From an uncultured Gemmatimonadales bacterium (GTDB taxonomy: Bacteria; Gemmatimonadota; Gemmatimonadetes; JACCXV01; JAHWKZ01), in assembly GCA_947259315.1 (NCBI GenBank), contig CAMYLR010000004.1, positions 45,406-109,405 of the forward strand: a stretch of DNA of 64,000 nucleotides, written 5' to 3'. A program made the translations under genes and the position numbers. Below are positions 17,034-27,774 of this stretch, in pieces; position 1 is the first letter of the stretch; every line of letters begins with the position of its first letter. The notes under the pieces were generated by a model that was not told the origin of the DNA, did no database searches, and saw only the letters and a list, made by a program, of their open reading frames with translations.

Positions 17034-19007
17034 ATGAGTGACCCGAACGAAACCACCCCAGTCGGTGGTCCCGAGTTTAGCGGCGTTGCCGTGGATCCTC
17101 GCGAGCCGGGCGACATCGACTCGCGCGCCGCGGGCGAGGTGCCCGCGCGAGTCTCTGCCGGCAACTCGGTTCCCGTGGACCCCGATGCTCCCGCCGAGCA
17201 CCTAAACATCCGCCCCGATCTCTTTGACGAAGACGAGTACTCCCTCGATGAGTACCAGGAGCTTCTTGGTCTCTACGAGGAGTCGATCCAGGACATCAAG
17301 GAAGGCCAGATCGTTACCGGGCACATTCTACGGGTGGATGAAAATGTGGTTGTTCTCGACGTCGGCTTCAAGAGCGAGGGTGCGGTTTCGCTCGATGAGT
17401 TCAAGGAGACGGATTCGCTCGACGTTGGTGCCGAGGTGGACGTTTTCCTCGAGAACCTGGAGGACAAAGAAGGCCGCGTTGTCTTGTCGAAGAAGAAGGC
17501 GGACTTCTTCAAGGTTTGGGACAAGATCCGGTTGGCCTACGACGACGGCACGATCGTTCAGGGCACGCTGGCGAGGAAGATCAAGGGCGGAGTGATTGTG
17601 GATCTATTCGGCGTCGACGCCTTCCTGCCGGGATCGCAGATCGCCCTCCGCCGCGTCCCCGACATCGACGCCCTCATTGGCCAGACAATGGAGTTCAAGA
17701 TCATCAAGCTCAACAAGCGGCGGCGGAATATCGTCGTCAGCCGGCGAACGATCCTCGAACAGATCAGGGAGCAGAAGCGCGGCCGGCTCCTTACTGAGAT
17801 CGCCGTCGAACAGGTACGGACGGGCGTTGTCAAGAACATCACAGATTTCGGCGCGTTTATCGATCTCGGTGGCGCTGATGGACTATTGCATATCACCGAT
17901 ATGTCCTGGGGCCGGGTGGGTCATCCATCCGAGCTCGTGTCGATCGGCGATGAGCTCGAGGTCAAGATTCTGGATCTCGATCTCGAGAACAACCGTATCT
18001 CTCTGGGCCTCAAACAGCTTCAGCCCTATCCGTGGAAGGACGTGGCCGAGAAGTTCCCGGTAGGCTCGCGCATCGAGGGCAAGGTGGTCTCGATCACCAA
18101 CTACGGGGCTTTTGTCGAGCTCGAGAAGGGCGTTGAAGGGTTGGTCCACATATCGGAGATGTCGTGGACCCGTCACATAAAGCACCCCTCGAAAGTCGTC
18201 TCGATCGGCGACGTCATTGAAGCCGTCGTACTGAATGTGAATCAAGAAGAAGAGAAGATCTCGCTAGGGATGAAACAGATCGAGGAAGACCCCTGGACCG
18301 GTTTGGCCGAAAAATACCCCGAGGGGACGATCTTGAACGGGACGGTTCGGAACCTCACCACGTTCGGTGCATTCGTCGAGATCGAAGAGGGGATCGACGG
18401 GTTGGTCCACATTAGCGATATGTCCTGGACGCGTCGGATCCACCACCCGAGCGAGGTCGTTCGCAAGGGCGAGACCGTGAGGGTGCAGGTTCTCAACATC
18501 GATACGGAGAACAAGCGTATTTCCTTGAGCATAAAGGACCTCGAGGAGAACCCATGGCCAGCGCTCGGTGAGAAGTACTCGGTGGGTATCGAAACCGAAG
18601 CCAAGCTGCTGCGACTGCTCGACAAAGGGGTCGTCGTCGATCTCGACGGTGAGGTTGAGGGCTTCGTTCCCATATCGCAGCTCGGTTACCGCAACCTCGA
18701 GAACCCGTCCGATAAGTTCCGCGAAGGCGATCTCATGGTTCTCAAAGTCATCGAGTCGGATCCGGATAACCGCCGAATCGTTCTGTCGGTGATCGACATA
18801 CCGAGTCACCGCGATCGACCGGACATCGACGATTCGGAGGCCGAGGAGCCGAGCGAAGCCGTTGAGGCCACGGAAACCGACGAGGCCGCGCCGGAAGAAG
18901 AGTCGTCTGACGAGAAGAAGCCACCTACCGAAACGGCGGACGCGCTCGCTGAAGCCGGCCCCGACACAGCCGGGGAGGACGTGGCCGGGGACGGGGCCGA
19001 AGCCTAG
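17034..19007 (+). CDS. rpsA: 30S ribosomal protein S1
   Basis: RNA-binding ribosomal protein that unfolds mRNA and places it on the 30S subunit. The 657-residue product has six S1 (OB-fold) domains between about residues 85 and 595; domains 3-5 are the most canonical (NITDFGAFIDLGG, SITNYGAFVELEKG, NLTTFGAFVEIEEG, each followed by HIS- or HIT-x-MSW). The first two are degenerate, as in known S1 proteins that dock on S2. An acidic low-complexity tail (about 600-657) ends the protein. ATG 17034 is used; a TTG two codons earlier is possible. Confidence 0.95.
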   Translation: MSDPNETTPVGGPEFSGVAVDPREPGDIDSRAAGEVPARVSAGNSVPVDPDAPAEHLNIRPDLFDEDEYSLDEYQELLGLYEESIQDIKEGQIVTGHILRVDENVVVLDVGFKSEGAVSLDEFKETDSLDVGAEVDVFLENLEDKEGRVVLSKKKADFFKVWDKIRLAYDDGTIVQGTLARKIKGGVIVDLFGVDAFLPGSQIALRRVPDIDALIGQTMEFKIIKLNKRRRNIVVSRRTILEQIREQKRGRLLTEIAVEQVRTGVVKNITDFGAFIDLGGADGLLHITDMSWGRVGHPSELVSIGDELEVKILDLDLENNRISLGLKQLQPYPWKDVAEKFPVGSRIEGKVVSITNYGAFVELEKGVEGLVHISEMSWTRHIKHPSKVVSIGDVIEAVVLNVNQEEEKISLGMKQIEEDPWTGLAEKYPEGTILNGTVRNLTTFGAFVEIEEGIDGLVHISDMSWTRRIHHPSEVVRKGETVRVQVLNIDTENKRISLSIKDLEENPWPALGEKYSVGIETEAKLLRLLDKGVVVDLDGEVEGFVPISQLGYRNLENPSDKFREGDLMVLKVIESDPDNRRIVLSVIDIPSHRDRPDIDDSEAEEPSEAVEATETDEAAPEEESSDEKKPPTETADALAEAGPDTAGEDVAGDGAEA

Positions 19008-19032
19008 CTCTCCTCGGGCTGGCGTTCGGCGC

Positions 19033-20775
19033 ATGATACCGATCTCTACCCCCAACTCTCTCCTAGACCGTCTTAGACCCTGGGCCATCTTAGGGGTCGG
19101 CATTGCTGCTGCTTGTGCTTCCCCTCATCGCATACCGACGCTGAGTGATCGCCCGCTCACGCGGGCCGAGGCACGAGCCGCCGAGGAAGCCTACCAAAGC
19201 GGCCTCAGCCTGATCGAGGCCGGGAGCTATCAAGCCGCGCTGGAGGAGTTCACCCGCGTTGTCGAGGAGTACCCGTCCAGCGAAAACGCCGCGCTCGCGT
19301 TGTACTGGCAAGGTCGGTCCCACTATCAGCTAGGGGACGATCAGGGTGCTACCATGGCGCTCGCCAGATACCTGGGGTTGTCACCAACCGTTCCCCGCCG
19401 AGAGCACGCGACGCTTTTGTTAGCCAACAGCTATTACGGCCAAGGCGAATTCGAGAACTCGCTCGCGACCGCGTTAGGGATCGAAAAAGCCTCGCGTGAG
19501 CGGCTGAGCGCATACTTGGATCTGTCGTTTGACCTTTTGGAACGCCTCCCACGACAAGTCATCGAAGACACCTCGCAGTTCGAATCTCGTCGCAACTGGC
19601 TCGCGCCGTTCTACCTGCAAGCGGCCCGGTGGGCCTACACGGCCGGGGACTCGAGACGCGCTCGCTCGCTGGCGAGGCAGGTCGAAGACGTTGTTGGCTT
19701 GCCCGACGCCATGCGTGCCGAGGCTGCGGCGCTGGCGGCGGGCGCGGTCACAACTGCGCCTCCAAAGCTCGGCTTGATCGCTCCCATCGAGGGACGGTTC
19801 GCCAGCGTCAAAGAGGAGATCCAGAGAGGCGTTCAACTCGCCTTGGACGAGGTCAATCGGGGCAGGACGCCACCTTACGAGCTGGTGGCTCGTTCGACGG
19901 CGAGTGACCCGGACTCGACAATCGGGGTGATCCGCTCGCTCGCTCGTGGGGATCGCGTCCAAGCGGTTCTGGGACCGTTGACCAGCGAGTTCGCACTCCC
20001 CGCAGGTCGCGTGGCCCAAGAGGAGGGCATCGCGTTGGTAAGCCCGACGGCCACCGACGCCCGCTTGTTGGAGATCGGGCCGCAGGTGTTTACCGTGAAC
20101 GCGCTCGACGGAGCGATTGGTCACACCATAGGCCTCTACGCAGCGCAAAATCTGGATCGCAGCCGGTTTGCGATACTGGCACCGGAAAACGCCTACGGCC
20201 GCATCCAAACCGATGCCTTTGTGACCGCGGTTGAATCGGTCGGTGCGCGAGTCGTTTACCGTGGCACGTATCCACCGGGATCGACCGCGTTTACGGATCG
20301 GCTCGGTGAGATCGTGAGGGCCGGAGCGGATGCCGTCTTTCTGGCGACAAACCGATCCAATGAGGCTCTGAGGATGCTCAATCAGATGGCGTTCTTCGAG
20401 CTTCGCGACCTACTGCCACTCGGTACCGACGCCTGGAATGACGAGGCGTTCGCCGTTCAGGGGCGGCGCTTCGCCCGCGGTTATTTCACCGACACATTTA
20501 GCCGTGATCCAGCGATCACAGACTGGCGATCCTTTGCCAACCGTTATGAAGCTCGGTACGGCGAACCTGCCGATAATCGGATTGCTGCGTGGGGTTATGA
20601 CGCTACCCGCTTGGCGATCGAGCACTTCGTCGTCGCCGGGAGGCCGGCCACGCCCGCGGTGCGGAGCGAGTACCGGGGTGCTTCGGGCCTCTTCCGCTTC
20701 ACCGACGCCGGTCCCCGGCGCGCTGTGATCGTTCACCGAATCGAACGCGGCCAAGCGACGGCCGTCGATTGGTAG
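19033..20775 (+). CDS. LpoA-like lipoprotein: TPR plus periplasmic-binding-protein fold
   Basis: A 580-residue probable outer-membrane lipoprotein with lipobox GIAAAC (Cys28). Tetratricopeptide-like repeats occupy about residues 45-240 ([22 protein letters not shown]). A type-1 periplasmic-binding domain follows (about 245-580: [39 protein letters not shown]). This order matches LpoA, the activator of penicillin-binding protein 1A, and related amino-acid-binding lipoproteins. ATG 19033 fits the signal peptide; the longer open frame runs back into rpsA. Its role in peptidoglycan synthesis is inferred from architecture. Confidence 0.82.
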   Translation: MIPISTPNSLLDRLRPWAILGVGIAAACASPHRIPTLSDRPLTRAEARAAEEAYQSGLSLIEAGSYQAALEEFTRVVEEYPSSENAALALYWQGRSHYQLGDDQGATMALARYLGLSPTVPRREHATLLLANSYYGQGEFENSLATALGIEKASRERLSAYLDLSFDLLERLPRQVIEDTSQFESRRNWLAPFYLQAARWAYTAGDSRRARSLARQVEDVVGLPDAMRAEAAALAAGAVTTAPPKLGLIAPIEGRFASVKEEIQRGVQLALDEVNRGRTPPYELVARSTASDPDSTIGVIRSLARGDRVQAVLGPLTSEFALPAGRVAQEEGIALVSPTATDARLLEIGPQVFTVNALDGAIGHTIGLYAAQNLDRSRFAILAPENAYGRIQTDAFVTAVESVGARVVYRGTYPPGSTAFTDRLGEIVRAGADAVFLATNRSNEALRMLNQMAFFELRDLLPLGTDAWNDEAFAVQGRRFARGYFTDTFSRDPAITDWRSFANRYEARYGEPADNRIAAWGYDATRLAIEHFVVAGRPATPAVRSEYRGASGLFRFTDAGPRRAVIVHRIERGQATAVDW

Positions 20776-20782
20776 GCACACC

Positions 20783-22327
20783 GTGAGCGACCGACTCAAA
20801 GATCTGCGTGTCCGCGAGCAGGAAGCGATGCTCGGCGGCGGTCCAGACCGCCTGGAGGCCCAGCATGCCAAGGGAAAGCTGTCGGCCCGCGAGCGGCTCG
20901 ACGTCCTACTCGACGAAGGCTCGTTTTTCGAGCTCGACATGCTCGTCACTCATCGCACTGAAGAGTTCGGACTCGAGTCCCAGAAGATCCCCGGCGACGG
21001 CGTCGTGACCGGCCACGGCACGATCAATGGTCGAACGGTCTACGTATTCAGCCAGGACTTCACCGTATTCGGCGGTTCGCTGTCGGAGGCTCACGCCGAG
21101 AAGATCTGCAAGGTGATGGATCTGGCGCTAAAGGTGGGAGCTCCGATCATCGGACTCAACGATTCGGGAGGAGCCAGGATCCAAGAGGGCGTGGCATCCC
21201 TCGGTGGGTACGCCGAGATTTTTCTGCGCAACACTTTGGCCAGCGGGGTCGTGCCACAGATCAGCGCCATTCTCGGTCCTTGTGCGGGCGGTGCTGTGTA
21301 CTCGCCGGCCATCACGGATTTCGTGTGCATGGTCGAGGGCGTTTCCTACATGTTCGTGACCGGTCCGAACGTGGTCAAGACAGTCACGCACGAGGAAGTG
21401 TCGTTTGACGAGCTCGGTGGGGCCGCGGTACACGCAGCAAAGAGCGGGGTGAGCCACTTCACTTTTGGCGACGAGGTCGCTTGCCTTCGAGGCATCCGTG
21501 ACCTGGTCGGGTATTTGCCGGCCAACAATCAGGAGGACCCCCCGACAGTCGATTCCGGCGACGATTGGTACCGGCTTGTGCCGGAGCTCGCTGACGCCGT
21601 TCCCGACAACCCAAACAAACCGTACGATGTCCACGGGATCATTCAGAAGATCGTCGATGAAGGCTCGTTTCTCGAAGTCCAGGCTGGCTACGGGCTGAAC
21701 CTGGTCGTCGGTTTTGCCCGCCTTGCAGGGCGCTCGGTCGGGATCGTCGCCAATCAGCCGGCTGTGCTCGCTGGGGTGCTCGATATCGACGCGAGCCTCA
21801 AAGGAGCGCGGTTTGTCCGGTTCTGTGACGCCTTCAACATCCCGTTGGTGACGCTCGTCGATGTGCCCGGGTTCTTGCCTGGTACCGGCCAGGAGTGGGG
21901 CGGCATCATAAAGCACGGCGCCAAGCTCCTGTACGCCTATTGCGAAGCGACCGTACCAAAGCTGACCGTGATCTTGAGAAAAGCGTACGGTGGTGCCTAC
22001 GACGTCATGTCATCGAAGCATATCCGTGGGGACTTGAATCTGGCGTGGCCGACGGCTGAAATCGCCGTCATGGGACCCAAGGGTGCAGCCGAGATCCTGT
22101 GGAAGAGAGAGATCCAAACCGCGGATGACCCCGACGCCGTGATCGAGCGTCGCACCGAGGAGTTCCGGGAGCGATTTGCCAATCCATATATCGCCGCCGA
22201 ACGAGGCTACGTGGATGCCATCATCGATCCGGTCGAGACACGCTCGAGGCTCGTCAGCGGCCTCATCGCGGTGGCCAACAAGAGGGACGCCAACCCGACT
22301 AGAAAGCACGGCAACCTCCCCCTGTAA
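20783..22327 (+). CDS. pccB: Propionyl-CoA/acyl-CoA carboxylase carboxyltransferase (beta) subunit
   Basis: Transfers carboxyl from carboxybiotin to propionyl-CoA, making methylmalonyl-CoA. The 514-residue protein has the crotonase-fold halves: [28 protein letters not shown] and [12 protein letters not shown] (N-half), and [22 protein letters not shown] and [10 protein letters not shown] (C-half), which supply both oxyanion pockets. GTG start 7 bases after the previous stop. The downstream biotin carboxylase, biotin carrier and methylmalonyl-CoA mutase make propionyl-CoA the most likely substrate; acetyl-CoA use cannot be excluded. Confidence 0.93.
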   Translation: MSDRLKDLRVREQEAMLGGGPDRLEAQHAKGKLSARERLDVLLDEGSFFELDMLVTHRTEEFGLESQKIPGDGVVTGHGTINGRTVYVFSQDFTVFGGSLSEAHAEKICKVMDLALKVGAPIIGLNDSGGARIQEGVASLGGYAEIFLRNTLASGVVPQISAILGPCAGGAVYSPAITDFVCMVEGVSYMFVTGPNVVKTVTHEEVSFDELGGAAVHAAKSGVSHFTFGDEVACLRGIRDLVGYLPANNQEDPPTVDSGDDWYRLVPELADAVPDNPNKPYDVHGIIQKIVDEGSFLEVQAGYGLNLVVGFARLAGRSVGIVANQPAVLAGVLDIDASLKGARFVRFCDAFNIPLVTLVDVPGFLPGTGQEWGGIIKHGAKLLYAYCEATVPKLTVILRKAYGGAYDVMSSKHIRGDLNLAWPTAEIAVMGPKGAAEILWKREIQTADDPDAVIERRTEEFRERFANPYIAAERGYVDAIIDPVETRSRLVSGLIAVANKRDANPTRKHGNLPL

Positions 22328-22333
22328 GTCTCG

Positions 22334-22362
22334 TTGCAGCAATCACTAAGGCTTGCTATATC
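22334..22362 (+). promoter_or_regulatory. Promoter upstream of the biotin carboxylase gene
   Basis: TTGCAG (22334-22339) and TATATC (22357-22362) are spaced 17 bases apart. The predicted start near 22369 almost coincides with the ATG at 22372, so the transcript would be leaderless or nearly so; no ribosome-binding site is visible. Confidence 0.55.
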
Positions 22363-22371
22363 AAGTGTGGT

Positions 22372-23910
22372 ATGAGATCTAGATCGAGAACCAAGACTTT
22401 GCGCCGAGTGTTGATCGCCAACCGCGGCGAGATAGCCGTGCGCGTCATCCGGGCGTGCCATGCGGCCGGGCTCGAGGCGGTAGCGGTGTTCTCGGAGGCC
22501 GATCACCGTTCGCCCCACGTATGGTTGGCGGACCGAGCGATCGAGATCGGACCCGCGGTTGCCGCCGATTCCTACCTGTCGCCGCAGCGGATTCTGGACG
22601 CTGCCGATCGAAGCGCGGCCGACGCGGTGCACCCTGGCTACGGCTTCTTGGCCGAGAACGCGGCCTTCGCGGAGGCGGTCGAGGCAGCCGGCTTGACGTG
22701 GGTTGGCCCACCACCGAAAAGCATCCGCATCATGGGGGAGAAGACCTCCGCGAGACGACTGATGACGGCGGCAGAAGTGCCAGTGATACCCGGCACGCTG
22801 GAACCGGTCGACGACTTGTCTGCGGCCAGCGCGGAGGCAAAGCGCATCGGCTACCCCGTGTTGCTCAAGGCGGCCGCCGGTGGCGGTGGAAAAGGGATGC
22901 GGGTGGTGGACCGAGAAGCTGATCTCGATGGTGCCTTGGCGGCCGCCTCGCGCGAGGCCGCAAGCGCTTTCGGCGATGCCCACGTCTACATGGAGAAATA
23001 TCTACCCGAGGCTCGGCACATCGAGATTCAAGTGCTGGCAGACGTGACCGGACACACGATTCATCTCGGCGAGCGGGAGTGCTCGTTGCAGCGCCGGCAT
23101 CAAAAAGTGCTCGAGGAGGCGCCGGCGCCCGGACTGTCCGAAGAGCAGCGCGAACAGATAGGACGTGTCGCCGTCGCGGCCGCCCAAGCGGTTGACTACG
23201 TCGGTGCAGGCACGGTGGAGTTCCTCATGGCACCGACCGGTGAGTTCTACTTCCTCGAGATGAACACCCGAATCCAGGTCGAACACCCGGTAACCGAGAT
23301 GGTCACCGGCGTAGATCTGGTGGGCCTTCAACTCGAGATCGCGGCTGGAGGCGAGCTGCCGCTGAATCAAGCCGAGGTCGAATTGCGGGGTCACGCCATC
23401 GAGTGCCGAATCGCGGCCGAGGACGCGATGGGAGGTTTTCTTCCCGCTACCGGAACGGTTACGTCGTACCGCGAACCCGGTGGACCAGGCGTTCGGTTCG
23501 ACAGCGGCATAGAAACGGGCGTCGAGATCACCCCGCATTATGACCCATTACTCGCCAAGTGCGTCGGTTGGGGACGAACCCGAGCTGAAGCTCTGAACCG
23601 AGTCGATCGAGCGCTCGCCGCGACGGCGATTGGGGGGGTCACTACCAACCTTGGGTTCCTGCGCGCGTTGCTGGCCGAGCCGATGGTCATCGAAGGGCAG
23701 GTCACAACGCGGACCCTGGAGACACGCGCACAGGCGATCGTCGCGCGAATGACCGACGCGGCGAAGTTGGAGGAGCCGCTCGCTGCGGCGCTTGCGGCAT
23801 GGCATCAGGATGCACTGACGACGGTGCCTACGACGGGCCCCGCCAGCACCGCCGCCTCCGATGGTCGAGCGAGGTGGAGAGCGGGCCGCTCCTGGGTGTG
23901 GTACCGGTGA
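22372..23910 (+). CDS. Biotin carboxylase subunit of acyl-CoA carboxylase
   Basis: ATP-dependent carboxylation of the biotin carrier. The 512-residue protein begins RRVLIANRGEIAVRVIRAC, then VHPGYGFLAEN, the ATP-grasp GGGGKGMRVV, the ERECSLQRRHQKV segment, and EMNTRIQVEHPVTE with the catalytic Glu and Arg residues. The C-terminal about 60 residues are extra and low-complexity. A promoter lies just upstream, possibly giving a leaderless mRNA. Its TGA overlaps the GTG of an RNA methyltransferase gene placed between it and the biotin carrier gene. Confidence 0.93.
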   Translation: MRSRSRTKTLRRVLIANRGEIAVRVIRACHAAGLEAVAVFSEADHRSPHVWLADRAIEIGPAVAADSYLSPQRILDAADRSAADAVHPGYGFLAENAAFAEAVEAAGLTWVGPPPKSIRIMGEKTSARRLMTAAEVPVIPGTLEPVDDLSAASAEAKRIGYPVLLKAAAGGGGKGMRVVDREADLDGALAAASREAASAFGDAHVYMEKYLPEARHIEIQVLADVTGHTIHLGERECSLQRRHQKVLEEAPAPGLSEEQREQIGRVAVAAAQAVDYVGAGTVEFLMAPTGEFYFLEMNTRIQVEHPVTEMVTGVDLVGLQLEIAAGGELPLNQAEVELRGHAIECRIAAEDAMGGFLPATGTVTSYREPGGPGVRFDSGIETGVEITPHYDPLLAKCVGWGRTRAEALNRVDRALAATAIGGVTTNLGFLRALLAEPMVIEGQVTTRTLETRAQAIVARMTDAAKLEEPLAAALAAWHQDALTTVPTTGPASTAASDGRARWRAGRSWVWYR

Positions 23911-25241
23911 TCGCGCAAGCGGCCCTCGAAACGACCATCGAGGCGCCCATCCAACGACTCGCCTACGGTGGTGAGGGCGTGACACATGTCGACGGGCTGG
24001 TGGTCTTCGTGCCTTGGACCGCGCCCGGAGAAAAGGTGCGAGCGACCGTTGTCGAGCGGCACCCGCGCTACGCGAGGGCCAGACTCGACGCTGTGCTCGA
24101 ACCCTCCGCCGCTCGGGTCGAGCCGCGCTGCCCGGTGTTTGGGCGCTGTGGGGGATGTCAGCTTCAACACCTGACCGCGGTGGCCCAACGCGAAGCGAAG
24201 ACTCAGGCGGTGATCGATGCTATGGAGCGGATTGGTGGTCAGCCCGCGCTTGGCCGCTTGGCGTGTGAGCCGGCTTCCAGCGACTGGCAGTATCGCGAGC
24301 GCGCGGTCGTTTCTTGGTGCTGGGCAGACGACGAGCTCGAGCTCGGATATCACCATACCGACGAGCCCGATCGGATCGTGTCGATCGATCGATGCCCGAT
24401 CGTAGACGATCGCATGGACTCCCAACTACCGACCTTGCGAATCGCGCTCGAGGGGGCGCTTCGCGATGCGCCAGCCACGTTCGAGCTCGGAGCCACCGAG
24501 GGTCGACTGGCACTCCGCCGACTGCCCCCGGGTTCGACCCAGGCGGCGCTGTTTGCTGATCCCGTCGATCTCGCACGCTACCTGGCTTGCGAGGTCCAAG
24601 AAAAGACGGATATCGAGACCACCTGGGGAGGGTGGTCTGCCGAATCGAGGCTTGCCCTTGCGCGCGATGCTCCACGACTGACGAGCCGTTTCCGGCACCG
24701 CGGATTCGACCTCAGGTGCGGCTTCGACAGCTTTGTCCAGGCCAACCTGAGTGGTGCCGACAGATTGTACGACGCGGTGATTGAAGCCGCACAACCGAGG
24801 CCCGACGCGCGCATCATCGACGCTTACGCCGGGATCGGAGTGATCACATGCGAGTTCGCGGCGGCGGGAGCGCTCGTCACTGCGATCGAGGCCAATCCGG
24901 GGACCGCCTCCGACTTACGGGCCAATGCGCACGCGAACGTCACCACCGGATCAGTTCACGTCTTGGAGCTGCCCGCCGATCGCGTCGAGTGGGCTCGACC
25001 TCGGCCGGAGATCGTTGTCCTAAACCCGCCCCGAGGCGGTTGTCCAAAACGGGTTCTTGCGGGAATCTCGGCGTCGTCGGCCAAGCGGCTCGTTTACGTG
25101 GCATGCGATCCAACGACACTCGCGCGCGACGTGCGCAGGCTGGGGACGGGTTGGACACTCGAATCCCTGCGCGCGTTCGATCTGTTTCCCCAAACGGCAC
25201 ACGTCGAAACCGTAGCCGTGCTCTCGCGGCCGCAGCGATGA
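23907..25241 (+). CDS. TrmA/RlmD-family RNA (uracil-5)-methyltransferase
   Basis: A 444-residue SAM-dependent methyltransferase acting on 23S rRNA or tRNA. An N-terminal TRAM-like domain (about 5-65: IQRLAYGGEGV, VFVPWTAPGE) precedes the iron-sulfur cysteines (CPVFGRCGGC, plus a Cys in DRCPIV). The Rossmann domain has DAYAGIGVITCEFA, VLNPPRGGC, and the catalytic-Cys motif VACDPTTLARD, with a terminal Glu in HVETVA. GTG start overlaps the biotin carboxylase stop. Its stop overlaps the ATG of the biotin carrier gene, so it is an insertion into a carboxylase operon with no obvious metabolic link. Confidence 0.88.
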   Translation: MIAQAALETTIEAPIQRLAYGGEGVTHVDGLVVFVPWTAPGEKVRATVVERHPRYARARLDAVLEPSAARVEPRCPVFGRCGGCQLQHLTAVAQREAKTQAVIDAMERIGGQPALGRLACEPASSDWQYRERAVVSWCWADDELELGYHHTDEPDRIVSIDRCPIVDDRMDSQLPTLRIALEGALRDAPATFELGATEGRLALRRLPPGSTQAALFADPVDLARYLACEVQEKTDIETTWGGWSAESRLALARDAPRLTSRFRHRGFDLRCGFDSFVQANLSGADRLYDAVIEAAQPRPDARIIDAYAGIGVITCEFAAAGALVTAIEANPGTASDLRANAHANVTTGSVHVLELPADRVEWARPRPEIVVLNPPRGGCPKRVLAGISASSAKRLVYVACDPTTLARDVRRLGTGWTLESLRAFDLFPQTAHVETVAVLSRPQR

Positions 25242-25777
25242 CCGCGCAGAAGCACTATATCGTAGCGCGCGATGGCGCTGAGACGTCGTATCGGGTCACC
25301 CTGCTGGACACCGACGATGGTTGTGAGATCCGAGTCGAACACGGTGATGAGTCGTGGACTTTCAGCGTTGCAGCCGGAGCGAGCGATACTCAGGCGTGGG
25401 TCGAAGGCCGACCTCGGCGGGTGGAATGGCGACCGAGCGACGGGGACGCGGGTGCCCTGGTCTTGGATGGAGCACCCTATCGGTTCACGGTAGTCAGCGA
25501 GGCGCGCCACAGGCTCAGGTCGCTGGCGCCCCTGGTGGCTCACGCGACCCAGGAGATTCGTGCCCCCATGCCGGGTCTGGTACTCTTGGTCGAGGTTGAG
25601 GAGGGGCACAGCGTTCGTGCCGGTGAGGGTCTGGCCATTATCGAGGCGATGAAGATGGAAAACGAGATCACCGCACCAACCGACGGGATCGTCTGCGATC
25701 TGAGCGTACGAGCTGGACAGCCCATCGAGCAGGGATCCCTCATCTGTGTCATCGAACCGGCGGGTGAACCGGAATGA
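25238..25777 (+). CDS. Biotin carboxyl carrier protein of the acyl-CoA carboxylase
   Basis: A 179-residue protein whose C-terminal about 75 residues form a biotinyl domain with the attachment motif EAMKMEN; Lys139 is the biotinylation site. [18 protein letters not shown] precedes it and [13 protein letters not shown] follows. The N-terminal about 100 residues ([15 protein letters not shown]) form a small beta-rich linker region common in carrier subunits paired with propionyl-CoA carboxylases. ATG overlaps the methyltransferase stop, and its own stop overlaps the mutase start. Confidence 0.9.
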   Translation: MTAQKHYIVARDGAETSYRVTLLDTDDGCEIRVEHGDESWTFSVAAGASDTQAWVEGRPRRVEWRPSDGDAGALVLDGAPYRFTVVSEARHRLRSLAPLVAHATQEIRAPMPGLVLLVEVEEGHSVRAGEGLAIIEAMKMENEITAPTDGIVCDLSVRAGQPIEQGSLICVIEPAGEPE

Positions 25778-27444
25778 CGTCTCCGACAGGAAGCAGCGAC
25801 CACGACCAGTGGGAGAGGGGAACCTTGAAGCCCCACCTGGAAAAACATCCGGAACGCAAACCGGAGTTCCAAACGACTAGCGGGCATTCTATCGAACCCT
25901 GCTATGCGGCCGAGTCGGTTTCCGATGAGGATTCGGTCCTGGGCTACCCTGGCGAACCACCCTACACCCGGGGCATCTATCCCAACATGTACCGGGGTCG
26001 GTTGTGGACGATGCGCCAGTACGCCGGTTTCGGAACCGCATCCGAGACCAACGCGCGATTCAAGTTCTTGCTCGACCGCGGCCAGACGGGCCTCTCCACG
26101 GCGTTTGATCTCCCAACCCAGATGGGTATGGACTCCGATGATCCACGCGCTGCGGGTGAGGTCGGCCGCGTTGGCGTGGCGATCGATACGCTGGATGACA
26201 TGCGACGACTGCTGACCGGCATCCCACTGAGCGACGTATCGACCTCGATGACGATCAACGCCACGGCAAACACGCTCTTGGCGTTGTACACCCTCGTCGG
26301 TGAGGAACAGGGGGCCAAGCTAGGTGCGCTGCGGGGAACGATTCAAAACGACATTCTGAAGGAGTACATCGCCCGCGGAACGTATATCTATCCTCCAGAG
26401 TTTAGCCTGCGCTTGATCGTCGATTCCTTCGCCTGGTGCGCACAGGAAATGGGGCGGTGGAATCCCATCTCGATCTCGGGCTATCACATCCGTGAGGCTG
26501 GCGCCAATGCGGCTCAGGAGATCGCTTTTACGTTCGCCAACGCGATCTGCTACGTGGAGGCGGCCCGCCAGGCGGGGATAGACGTTGACACCTTCATAGG
26601 CCGGCTGTCGTTCTTTTTTGGCGTTCACAACAATCTTTTCGAGGAGGTCGCCAAGTTTCGAGCCGCGCGCCGGATCTGGGCCGACCTGGTAAGGAACCGC
26701 TTCGGTGCTACCGACCTTTCAGCCGCCAGACTCAGGTTTCACACCCAAACCGACGGTGCGACGCTGACCGCTCAGCAACCGCTAAACAACGTTGTCCGAG
26801 TCGCCTTGCAGGCGCTGGCCGCGGTGCTCGGCGGGACCCAGAGCCTCCACACGAACAGCTACGACGAAGCGTTGGCTCTGCCCTCGGAGCGATCGGCAGC
26901 GCTGGCGCTGAGGACACAGCAGATTCTGGCTCATGAGAGCGGTGTGGCCGATACAGCCGACCCGCTCGGCGGCTCGTTCTATGTCGAACGATTGACGGAC
27001 GACCTTGAAGAGCGAGCCCGCACATACCTGAATCAAATCGAGGACATCGGCGGCTCTGTCGCGGCGATCGAGACGGGGTTCTTTCACAGCGAGATAGAAC
27101 GCGAGGCATACCAATACCAACAGCGAGTCGAGATCGGTGAAGAAGTCGTGGTCGGCGTCAACCATTGGGCCGAGACGGATGAGGCGCCGTCGGATATCCG
27201 AACGGTTGATACCGAGGACCTCGCAAAGCGCCAGGCCCACCGACTTGGAGAGTGGCGGGCAAATCGGAATTCGACGCATGTGGAACATGCGCTAGATGCA
27301 TTGACGGTGATGGCAAACGGGGAAGAAAACGTGATGCCCGGGATTCGAGCCGCGTGCACCGCCGGCGCCACGGTCGGCGAAATCGCCGATGTGTTTCGCG
27401 ACATCGCGGGTACGTACAGAGACCCCGCCGCCGGTCGCCCCTGA
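25774..27444 (+). CDS. Methylmalonyl-CoA mutase, large (catalytic barrel) subunit
   Basis: Isomerises methylmalonyl-CoA to succinyl-CoA with adenosylcobalamin. The 556-residue protein is the TIM-barrel part only; the B12-binding domain (DxHxxG) is absent and must be a separate subunit outside the window. Tyr83 in WTMRQYAGF and Arg201 in ILKEYIAR correspond to Tyr89 and Arg207 of the Propionibacterium enzyme, which distinguish methylmalonyl-CoA mutase from isobutyryl-CoA mutase (Phe/Gln). [20 protein letters not shown] is typical. ATG overlaps the biotin carrier stop, completing a propionyl-CoA to succinyl-CoA operon. Confidence 0.92.
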   Translation: MTSPTGSSDHDQWERGTLKPHLEKHPERKPEFQTTSGHSIEPCYAAESVSDEDSVLGYPGEPPYTRGIYPNMYRGRLWTMRQYAGFGTASETNARFKFLLDRGQTGLSTAFDLPTQMGMDSDDPRAAGEVGRVGVAIDTLDDMRRLLTGIPLSDVSTSMTINATANTLLALYTLVGEEQGAKLGALRGTIQNDILKEYIARGTYIYPPEFSLRLIVDSFAWCAQEMGRWNPISISGYHIREAGANAAQEIAFTFANAICYVEAARQAGIDVDTFIGRLSFFFGVHNNLFEEVAKFRAARRIWADLVRNRFGATDLSAARLRFHTQTDGATLTAQQPLNNVVRVALQALAAVLGGTQSLHTNSYDEALALPSERSAALALRTQQILAHESGVADTADPLGGSFYVERLTDDLEERARTYLNQIEDIGGSVAAIETGFFHSEIEREAYQYQQRVEIGEEVVVGVNHWAETDEAPSDIRTVDTEDLAKRQAHRLGEWRANRNSTHVEHALDALTVMANGEENVMPGIRAACTAGATVGEIADVFRDIAGTYRDPAAGRP

Positions 27445-27468
27445 GGGTCCAGATCACAAGGAGGAGTG

Positions 27469-27774
27469 TTGCCGACTTACGTGTACAAATGCGTTGAATG
27501 CGATCACACGTTTGAGATCTTCCAGAGGAAGGCGACTCGCGCCCGGGCGCGGCGCTGTCCGGAGTGTGAGGGGCGCGCCGAACGTCAGATCTCCGGCGGG
27601 GCGGGCCTCCTATTCAAGGGCTCGGGGTTCTACATCACGGACTACCGAAGTGACGAGTACCGGTCGAAAGCATCGGCAGAGAAAGGAACGGGTCCCGGCA
27701 AGGGCGACAAGAAGGGAAAACAAAAAAAGGCAAGAAAGAAATCGAATGGAAACAGTAAGAATACGTCCGCGTGA
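27469..27774 (+). CDS. FmdB-type small zinc-ribbon protein
   Basis: A 101-residue protein with an N-terminal FmdB/putative regulatory zinc ribbon: PTYVYKCVECDHTFE and RRCPECEG supply the two CxxC knuckles. A Lys-rich tail (KGDKKGKQKKARKKS) may bind nucleic acid. The TTG at 27469 is preferred over the GTG at 27466: the AGGAGG at 27459-27464 is too close to GTG, and MPTYVYKC matches the usual family N-terminus. It overlaps the argS start by 29 bases. Function unknown. Confidence 0.82.
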   Translation: MPTYVYKCVECDHTFEIFQRKATRARARRCPECEGRAERQISGGAGLLFKGSGFYITDYRSDEYRSKASAEKGTGPGKGDKKGKQKKARKKSNGNSKNTSA

